Origin: Phaeotremella fagi
Taxonomy: Eukaryota; Basidiomycota; Tremellomycetes; Tremellales; Phaeotremellaceae
Direction: 5' to 3'
Length of the DNA: 64,000 bases
Assembly (NCBI GenBank): GCA_001599715.1
Contig: BCHU01000009.1
Span: 372,001-436,000 of the forward strand
Position numbers and translations under genes: made by a program. The number at the start of each line of letters is the position of its first letter. The stretch's first letter is position 1. The notes beneath the pieces were generated by a model that saw nothing but the letters and a program-made list of their open reading frames with translations, was not told the DNA's origin and did no database searches. Below, one piece after another: positions 56,319 to 64,000 of this stretch.

Positions 56319-57396
56319 TTTGTGGAGTCGAAAAATTGTAACGGTACTTTGGAGACTTATATATATGCCAACTCTATCGTGGCTGACGAGATGCTTTTTT
56401 CAATATCTGGCTGACGTGAGACTCCCATGTTGAAGCAGTTGTGAAACCAACGCAACGTGTCCAGGTGATGGAGCTACTGTACATGCTAGTGATCGTTATG
56501 ACATGACTTTACCTCCGATATCATTGAAACTGACTCCGAAGTGAGACTCTTTACTATAATCGAAGTATTTCATTCTACGAAGATCCCTTTACCAAGAGCT
56601 TTTCATGCAATGTAGCCAGATCGTCTTTTACAACAAGAAAGACGAACATTGTATTTGCCACTTTGATTGATGTGCCTCGAGGATTTTTCGGACGCGATGT
56701 ACGAGTGAGTGGTAGTTGTATGGTTCACCGCTATGACCAATAGGTTCCCTGATACAATTCAATTGTTTTATTTCTTCATTTTTCATCTTTTCATACATTC
56801 AATTCCACTTCTCACAGCTCCACAACTCATTCAGTGCAAAAGAGTAAAAGAATATCTATACATATACAGTCAGCATTCAACAAACAGTCTCCTGTCAATC
56901 TCGATAAAAACAAACAGCATCAAACTCGGTTTCATCCGTTAGTTCAAAGATCGCGTGAGCGGAAACGCAGTTAGATTCGAAGGAGGACAATCTACATTCT
57001 TGAGCTTCAGTGAATCCGACGCAATCGTGAGCTCAAGATAAAGGAGGAGGAAGCTCCAAAGGAACAGGCTTTCAGCCGTCTCGCATCTCTTCGTGAGTAG
57101 TTTTCATCAGAAGCGTCAACAAATTTCCTTTTGGACCGATTGGTAGCCTTCGTTATTTGTGTGTATTGAACACATTGAGTAACAGGCATTAGGATCACTG
57201 CTTTTGAAGGATTCTCACATAAAGTAGTCTCCTTTGTCAGTCCCGTCAACATATCCTTGCTAGAAACCCTGACCTTTACTTTCCACCGCCTTCCTACTCC
57301 TTTGTTTTGAGTCTGGTCCATAAAACTAGATACTTATGCTGACTTATTGGTTTCAATTTCTTCCTCTAGACCCATCCTATTTCATAGTCAAACAAA
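56319..57396. other. Intergenic, 1.08 kb, upstream of copy B and CDC4
   Basis: The left part holds the TATA of copy B (56358-56366). The right part is the promoter and leader of CDC4. A minus-strand frame of 104 codons with an ATG (57007-57321), rich in Lys/Arg, lies antisense within it; no splice or homology support. Confidence 0.45.
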
Positions 57397-60300
57397 ATGT
57401 CAACCTTATCGCCACCTTACCATCTTTCTAATTTGGATACTCTTTCGAACTCTTCATCCAATGGCAACGCTGTAGCCGGCCCTTCCACATCTGTCTCAGC
57501 TGGTGGAATGGCTTGGGGCAATCTTGGAGGTCTTTTGAGAATGGAAGATGCCGTTGTCGAAACTGTGTAAGTGATTTTGATAACCTTACGACCATTCAAT
57601 TGATTCAACCACAGAGTTACTCATACGACACGCACAACCACTTCCTTTGCCCCTATATCACTTCCTCGAATCCCTCAACCAGAAGCTATCTCTATGCCTT
57701 CACATCTCTCCTCTGACACATATCCACTCGCAAACGAACCAACTCCAGATGACATGCGATTCTTCTCTTTAAATCTAGGAGGTCGGAAGGTCATCGTACA
57801 GGAAGATGGTACTACAGCGCCAAGTCCTGCCACGATGGGCGAAACTTTTGGACCAGGATGGCAACGAACGTATCCAAAAGGTAACCCTTTACGTGAAGAC
57901 GTTGAACGTTTGGATGTGCTACAAGCGATGAACCATAGTGGGAAGGAAAGAGATATCAGAAAGAGACCTCATGATTACAAATCCGTAAGAAATGGGAAAT
58001 CCGTTGCTCGAACACCTGCTTTGACAGTGGACACTGTCGGTATTCAACAACGAAGTCCACCCAGAAAAAAGATACGTGGTTTAGAAGATTTGAGTATCCA
58101 TCCTGATGATAACGTGCTGTTGTCACCACTTCCTTCTCCAGATAGGGAAGATGGTCCTTCAACTAGTACCAGTGGTGTTACACCTTCAATGGGATCAGGG
58201 AACGAAGTAGCCGCTCTGTTTTCTCTACCATCGATCGTGTCTCAATTCGATACTCTTCCAGACAAACTCCAACAACACGTTCTTATGCAACTCTTTCGAC
58301 GATCTCGAATGCCAACGATCCAACGCCTCTCGGCATTCATGTCAAACGCTCTAAAACGAGATTTCATTTCACTTTTACCTCACGAAATCGCTGTCCAAAT
58401 CCTGAAAAAGGTGGATGTTCAAACTTTAGCTGGTGCAACTAGGGTCAGCAAGAAATGGCGTAAAATGATAGATTCAGAGAGAGCTATTTGGACACAACGT
58501 TTGGTCGATGATGGCATGTGGCAAGGGTTTGGTGTTGAAGTTGAAGAGGAAGCTGCTGTCAAACGTCGATACGAAACTTTGGATCATCAAATTAGGAAAT
58601 CGGATCGATCACGAAAAGCTGAGACTCCATCTGAGGATGAGGATATGGAAACTGTTCCTACGTCAATTGAAGACCGACCAACAGCGATGAAACATGTTTA
58701 TCGAAGAAGACATACGTCAGATAATAATTGGTTGCACAATCAACCTGGACATACTTCTTTCCCTGGACATGGAACAAGCGTAGTCACATGTCTTCAATTC
58801 GATGCTGATAAAATAATATCTGCATCGGACGATCATTCAATTAACGTTTATTCAACTGCGACTGGTCAATTGAAAAAGCGACTGGACGGTCATAACGGTG
58901 GAGTTTGGGCGTTAGAGTATAAAGGTGACACGTTGGTTTCTGGAAGTACGGATAAATCAGTTCGGATTTGGGATCTTGAAGATCTTAGACAAGCCCATGT
59001 CTTCCATGGTCACAGTTCAACGGTTAGATGTTTACAAATTGTTGAACCTGTCTTTGACGAAGAAACTGGTGAATATCAACCACCTTATCCAATTCTCGTT
59101 ACTGGTAGTAGAGATTATACGTTGAGGATTTGGAAGTTACCGAAAAAGGGTGAACCTGCTTATCGTAGATTTGTGGTGGGTAGTATCGCTTTTATAATGC
59201 GCTTGTCTGACACTCTTTAGGCTGATCCTAATGACGTACCTCCCGGGTTTGATCCATTGCAGATACCGCCTGATGAGAATCCTTATCATCTACATCTGCT
59301 AGAGGGTCATACGCAGGCTGTGAGAGCTTTGGCGGCATATGGAAAGATTTGTGTTTCTGGGTCGTACGATACGACGGTCAGAGTTTGGGATATTGTTAAA
59401 GGAACCTGTATCCATACTTTAACGGGACACGAACAGAAAGGTAAGACCATCAGGGTGACAATTGCTGACCCGGTAGTTTACAGTATCGTCTATGACAGAT
59501 ATCGAAAACGATGTGCTTCAGGCTCCATGGATCATACGGTTAAAGTCTGGGATATCGTCACTGGTCAATGTTTACACACTCTCACCGGTCATACTTCACT
59601 GATTGGTCTATTGGGTGTTTCGACGAATCATTTGGTTTCAGCTGCCGCTGACGCCTCAATTCGAATTTGGGATTCCAACACACTACAATTGAAAAGTCTT
59701 CTCACATCTCATTCAGGAGCCATAACTTGTTTTGAGCATGATGAAACGAAAATCGTTTCTGGATCTGACAACACGTTGAAATTATGGGACATCAAAACTG
59801 GTCAATTCGTTCGTGATCTCGTCATAGGTGTTACTTCAGTTTGGCAAATCCAATTCAACGGTAATTTGTTGGTAGCGGCGTCTAATCGAGGTGGAATGAC
59901 GGTGTTTGACGTGTTTGATTTTTCGAAGTATGGTCGAGAACCTGACGTTTCTGGAATCGATGATGATAGACTGGCTAGACTGGAGAAACCGCCTTGGGAA
60001 AGAAGTAATCCTAGAGAACCCGCCGAATATCAGTTTGATGATGAGGATGAATCGGCCGAAGCTTTGGGTATCAGTGGTTATGATTCTAGATATCCTGGTG
60101 GTGGATATGGGAAACGACGACAGAGACATTATGTAACTGTCAAAAGTTCATCTCATGATCGCGCTGGAAATTCTGATAGGAGGAGTAGAAGGTCTACGAG
60201 GATCAGCGATCGGTCCAACGAGCAACGAAATTCAATCGATATGGATTTGGTACCAGTTCTCTCTAGGAATCATACGAGATCCTCTACCGCTGGGATTGTG

Positions 60301-60711
60301 GGTGTACCAACAGAGATTCTTGATAGAGTCGTCAACAAATCAAGAACACATTCACATAGGTCAGGTAATCGAATACAGAATCCGAATCAATCAACTTCAC
60401 TTTCTTTGTCCAACACTAATTCGAATCCCAAATTGAGACGGAGACCGAGTGCGAATCTCCCACCAACGTCCAATCCAACTTCACCGTCACCCGTCGCAGG
60501 TCCTTCTAGAACTCTCAGAAATTCAAGACAATCAACAGGTACTGGTGCTGGTTTGTCTTCGATGCAGGATAGTCTTGAAATCGATGATCCTGGGAGCACG
60601 ACACCGACTAGAAGAAATACTGTTATTGGAATGATTGGGATTAATGGGGAAAGTTTTCCTCCTATTTTTGATGATTTCGATGGACTTGAGGATGAGATGG
60701 ATTTGGAATAG
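57397..60711 (+). CDS. CDC4: F-box/WD40 SCF substrate receptor Cdc4
   Basis: Substrate-recognition subunit of an SCF ubiquitin ligase (Fbw7/Cdc4), which targets phosphorylated cyclin/CDK-related factors. Exons 57397-57566, 57615-59175, 59221-59440, 59477-60711; 1061 aa. After a ~300-residue region with SMGSGNEVAALFS, the F-box is LLPHEIAVQILKKVDVQTLA ... RVSKKWRKMI (about residues 310-350). The WD40 propeller starts GHGTSVVTCLQFDADKIISA and continues with GHNGGVWALEYKGDTLVSGS, GHSSTVRCLQIV, GHTQAVRALAAYGKICVSGS, YDTTVRVWDIV, SGSMDHTVKVWDIVTGQCLH, GHTSLIGLL, ASIRIWD and SGSDNTLKLWDIKTG. The C-terminal ~300 residues are Ser/Arg-rich with a final DDFDGLEDEMDLE. The intron 59441-59476 is only 36 nt and its removal restores the usual HEQKVYSIVYD. 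Confidence 0.93.
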
Positions 60712-61156
60712 TTGTCAGCTGGTATCGTGTCGTGTATATTTTACGTAGATAGGTTTGAAGTGGTGGTTAGATGTTAATGTGGATTCTGTTTCGGGCATCG
60801 GCCTTTTGCCATTGGTGTTGATACGTTGTTATCGATAACAGTTTGACTTTTGCCAGGCAATCTTAGCCCGTCGGTCAGCTGCTTTACCTCCCTTTAAGTT
60901 CACACTAAACACATGTCTCTTCGTGATTCCCGATTGATAACAAGCATAAATATAAGGACATCAACACCAATCACACGAATAAATTTAAAGTGGCACAACC
61001 TCATTTCACCGAGGGTACACCGAGGTCAACAGTGGCTATAAAACTCAATCAAGTCTCGTGTTTCAACGGATCGCTTTCTAACCAAACTCCAAACATATAA
61101 GATACAACAGTACAGACATCGGGAATACAAAGAATAGTTCAATCGACCTTACTGAG
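60712..61156. other. Intergenic, 445 bp
   Basis: 3' side of CDC4 and promoter of the SDR gene. No supported gene, repeat or TATA box. Confidence 0.5.
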
Positions 61157-62188
61157 ATGCTCGTTTTCGGTGAGTACAAGTGCTCGTTACGAACGCCACA
61201 ATTCTGATTCTCGCCAGTAACTGGTGCTTCTGGATATATCGGAACCCCTTTGGTCAGGAATTTGATTGATGCTGGACATGGGGTTTTGGGTTTAGCCAGG
61301 TCTGATAGATCTGCTGAAAAGATTTTGGAGAATGGGGGGAAAGTTTTGAGAGGTGATTTAAATGATTTAGAGATTTTGAAGAAAGGTGCTGAATGTATGT
61401 GATATTCAATTCTGATATTTCTTCTCCGTTCCGTTGATAAGAGTTTTACGATAGCTTGTGACGCTGTCATCCATTTGGCTTATGATCATCAAAACGCTTT
61501 TAAAGATTATGCGGGTACGGGTAAAACTGATTTAGCTGCTGTGGAAGCTATGGGTTCAGTTCTGATTGGTACCAATAAACCGTTTATCATGACTAGTGGA
61601 ACTCTGACTGTTGCATTCAAGTATCCTCATGCGACAGAGAACGATGGAGGTGTACTCGAAGGTCTCTCAAAAGTCAGATTGGAATCTGAACATTACGTTA
61701 TTGGTCTCAAGGAATCTGGAGTTCGTTCAATGGCAATCAGGATCCCACCTAGTGTCCATTCAAACAGGGATTTCGGTTTCATACCCCAATTAATCCTTCG
61801 AGCTCGACAAAAAGGTTTCAGTGGTTATATAGATGAAGGTAACACTGTTTGGCCGACTGTTCATGTTGACGACGTGGCGAAATTGTATTCATTGGCTTTG
61901 GAACATGGATCAGCTGGAAGTCGATTTCATGCGGTTGCTGAGGAAGGGGTTTATATTCGAGATTTAGCTTTTGCTATCGGGGAGGTTGTTGGTGTACCGA
62001 CTAAATCTGTTGCTAAGGATGAGAGTTTGGGTCATTGGGGTATGTTGGGAATGATTTTGGCTATGGATAATCCGACTTCTAGTGAGATTACTAGGAAAGT
62101 TTTGGGTTGGAAACCTGTCGGTCCGACTTTGATTGATGATATCAAAAATGGTACTTATGCTCAACAAGAGGCTAGATATAAAAAGTGA
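61157..62188 (+). CDS. Atypical extended SDR / NAD(P)-epimerase family
   Basis: Rossmann-fold NAD(P)-dependent oxidoreductase of the epimerase/dehydratase type. Exons 61157-61169 (13 nt), 61218-61394, 61455-62188; 307 aa. Starts MLVFVTGASGYIGTPLVRNL, the cofactor motif TGxxGxxG. Then DAVIHLAYDHQN, NKPFIMTSGTLTVAF and TVHVDDVAKLYSLALEHGSA, a typical binding-domain segment, and LGWKPVGPTLIDDI near the end. The usual YxxxK catalytic pair is not obvious in the expected place after TSGTL; SKVRLESEH stands there. So it may be an atypical, NmrA-like or non-catalytic member. Substrate unknown. Confidence 0.82.
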
Positions 62189-62252
62189 ACAATGATAATT
62201 GATAGTACGTTCAGATGTATCTTTTGTTTTGCCCATTTTACATTTCATGTTT

Positions 62253-62954
62253 TTACAGTTTCGCTTCTTCTTTTATTGGAATTCCAATTTCCTCTTCTCC
62301 GTCCGAACTGAATTTCGTCGATGGTGAAGCCTTACCTACATGTTTCGTATGTGATCCGAAAGCAACAAAATTTTCGGATGAATTGAAGAACGACACACGA
62401 GTATAAGCTAAAGTACGGCCTGCAAGATAACAGTCTAAACAAATTGTTTTTTTGCAAGGGGACACATACCCATTTGTACCACTTCCCCGATACCTATCAA
62501 TTCATCACCCTCTTTCCCACCTGGTCGAACGAATTCACAGGATATGTTTACTGATACACCTGTAGGCGCTGCGATACCTAATGTCGATATTGCCAGGGAA
62601 GTTACGGTATCTGTTAATGATAGTAGAACACCTCCATGTATGGTTTTGTGGTTGTTCAAATGTCTCTTTTCGATTAGCATTGAAGTCCGCAGTTTCCCTG
62701 GGGTTGCTTGAACGATTTTGAGCTGGAAATCGTTGTGATGTAAGCCTTATGAATACGGAGGTTATCTCGAACTTACGGAAGATAATACGTTGTGGTCATG
62801 ACCTGGGAATGGTTAACGTTAGATTTGATCTCGATATGAACATTACCCACCACCTTTCGATATCGTTCCTTCCCAGCACTGTTTAGGTCAGTTTTATAGC
62901 TTGATATTTGGTATGTCTACTCACCGTTCTAACGAACTTCAAACAAGCCGACAT
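62253..62954 (-). CDS. Hotdog-fold acyl-CoA thioesterase (ACOT13/PaaI-like)
   Basis: Small thioesterase, probably hydrolysing acyl-CoA. Starts MSACLKFVRTCWEGTISKGG at 62954; five exons. The hotdog core shows LKIVQATPGKLRTSMLIEKR, then NNHKTIHGGVLLSLTDTVTS (HGG with catalytic Asp downstream in LTDTV), SVNISCEFVRPG, GRTLAYTRVSFF and VAFGSHTKHVG. Ends PIKEEAKL before TAA at 62253-62255. It is tail-to-tail with the SDR gene (64 bp). Length is usual for ACOT13. Confidence 0.9.
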
Positions 62955-63397
62955 GGTAGTCGAATGAATGGTCGTTGTTGCCATCAATTAACTCTGTGTC
63001 GTTATCGTCATCAGGAAATATGGTGCCCCAAAAGGTTATTGCTATATCCACCCACGTGGTATAACCGCAGTTCAATCTACCTACATTAACTTTTGTTCTC
63101 AACAGATAGTATCTCATTGCTTTCAATATCAATTCTACACCATACCATACTACCACTAACAATGACGTTCAGAGAATTGTAAATATTAGTCGAAAGACAT
63201 ATCGATATCGAAAAGGGATATAGCTTTAAGTAAAGCTAGCTACCAGTCCATTTCCAGAAATTACAACAACAATTCAATCATTTACGCGTAGTTACCGAAG
63301 AATCAGGATACCAGTGTAATTCATTTATCATTGTATTTCATCCATCAATCATCCAACTTCTTGAAGCTTCCACCCCAACGGGGAATGTCTCAAAACA
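62955..63397. promoter_or_regulatory. Divergent promoter; overlapping uORF before the last gene
   Basis: 443 bp between the thioesterase and the partial Ser-rich gene. An ATG at 63385 opens a frame ending TGA at 63412-63414, so it overlaps the main ATG (63398) in another frame. No TATA box seen. Confidence 0.5.
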
Positions 63398-64000
63398 ATG
63401 CCTTCTCCTTCTGAAGCAGGACCATCAACATTTACAGAACCCTCGACGCCCGAACCAGTGAAATCTAAAAGAAGATCATGGTTTTCCATCGGTTCGCCAA
63501 ACCAAAATCTATCACCTTCAACTAAAGAATCCAAAGCGAAATCGAAAAGAGATAGTCTTGTCGAAGATCTTGAATTAGGTGATGTTGGGAACTCCTCGGT
63601 TAGGAAATCCTCGGTTACATCTATTTTATCTTCTTCATCTACGCAGACGGTCTCGCCGATGTCTGCGACTTTTGAGGATGATAGAGGTACAGAAGAACTT
63701 TTGACTATAGACGGGGAAGTTGAAACGATAAAGAAGAAGAAGAAACGGAGATCTAAAGGTGATGGTGATGATGTTTTGCGAATGGAGGATTTCTCGCCAA
63801 AGAAATTATCATTCTCTGAGGCTTCAATGGCCGAATCTTCGTCAATATCGGTAAGTAATTCTCTAATAAAATTGCTTACCGTTTACTCGACGCTAATCGA
63901 CTTTTAGCCTTTCCCTAGTCGACAATTCTCACGTACAGCTAGTGATCGTCATCCCATACCTGACAGGCCTGAAATTTCGTCGCGGTCATCTTCGTTGAGT
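63398..64000 (+). CDS. Ser/Lys-rich protein, 5' part only
   Basis: Starts MPSPSEAGPSTFTEPSTPEP at 63398 and leaves the window at 64000. The first exon (to about 63850) is Ser/Thr-rich with basophilic patches (KSKRRSWFSIGSP; KKKKKRRSKGDGDD). A good donor GTAAGT at ~63851 and acceptor cttttag at ~63908 join it to PFPSRQFSRTASDRHPIPDR. Probably mostly disordered; no domain yet seen because the gene is cut. Product unknown. Confidence 0.7.

Noticed and set aside
57007..57321. 104-codon minus-strand frame with ATG upstream of CDC4
   Set aside because: Basic, no recognisable motif, antisense to the likely CDC4 promoter/leader; not enough evidence for a gene.
1..64000. tRNA genes, rRNA genes, transposons, CRISPR arrays
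   Set aside because: No tRNA A/B-box pair, rRNA-like stretch, transposase, reverse transcriptase, long terminal repeat or spaced short repeats were seen on reading; a tool search would settle this.

Overview
The window is nuclear DNA of a basidiomycete fungus, most likely a tremellomycete (Cryptococcus/Kwoniella-like). The evidence is the very high density of short introns (mostly 36-75 nt, GT..AG, CTRAY-type branch sites), closely packed genes on both strands, and the gene set: DASH subunit Dad3, lipin, Gpi11/PIG-F, Rrp45, Emc2, Cdc4, Mcr1-like reductase, indoleamine dioxygenase, HMG-box factor. I saw no tRNA or rRNA gene, CRISPR array or recognisable transposon. All exon models are read by eye from splice signals and reading-frame continuity.

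Layout. 1-6.3 kb: tail of an unknown gene, DAD3 and PAH1 (divergent), and a YIPF/Yip5 Golgi membrane protein. 6.6-12.5 kb: a three-gene unit with an allantoate-permease-type MFS carrier, a divergently transcribed intronless DHDPS/NAL-family lyase and an intronless Zn2Cys6 regulator, probably a carboxylate catabolic cluster. 14-17.5 kb: secreted alkaline phosphatase and GPI11/PIG-F. 17.8-25.8 kb: a long disordered conserved protein and a CHFR-like RING ligase. 26.2-31.2 kb: RRP45, IDO/BNA2-type dioxygenase, mitochondrial cytochrome b5 reductase. 31.5-44.9 kb: a 4E-T-like protein, a tail-anchored protein, a GPI-type fasciclin protein, a YciI-domain protein, an HMG-box factor and two membrane or mitochondrial orphans. 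45-50.5 kb: EMC2, a four-pass membrane protein, and a damaged or oddly spliced L-2-hydroxyglutarate-dehydrogenase-like gene.

50.6-56.3 kb is the most unusual stretch. It holds two tandem paralogs of a small orphan family, followed by two tandem genes that each fuse an N-terminal module, a ubiquitin-like domain ending in -RGG, and, directly after the double glycine, a KPVIYLYP / YLFWE / FITYWLP module that I recall from otherwise uncharacterised bacterial proteins. Both copies need a 4-nt micro-exon to stay in frame, and one carries an in-frame TAA. The junction looks like a natural ubiquitin-fusion processing site, so this is my main candidate for an undescribed system.

57.4-64 kb: CDC4 (F-box/WD40), an atypical SDR, a hotdog thioesterase, and the 5' part of a Ser-rich protein running off the window.
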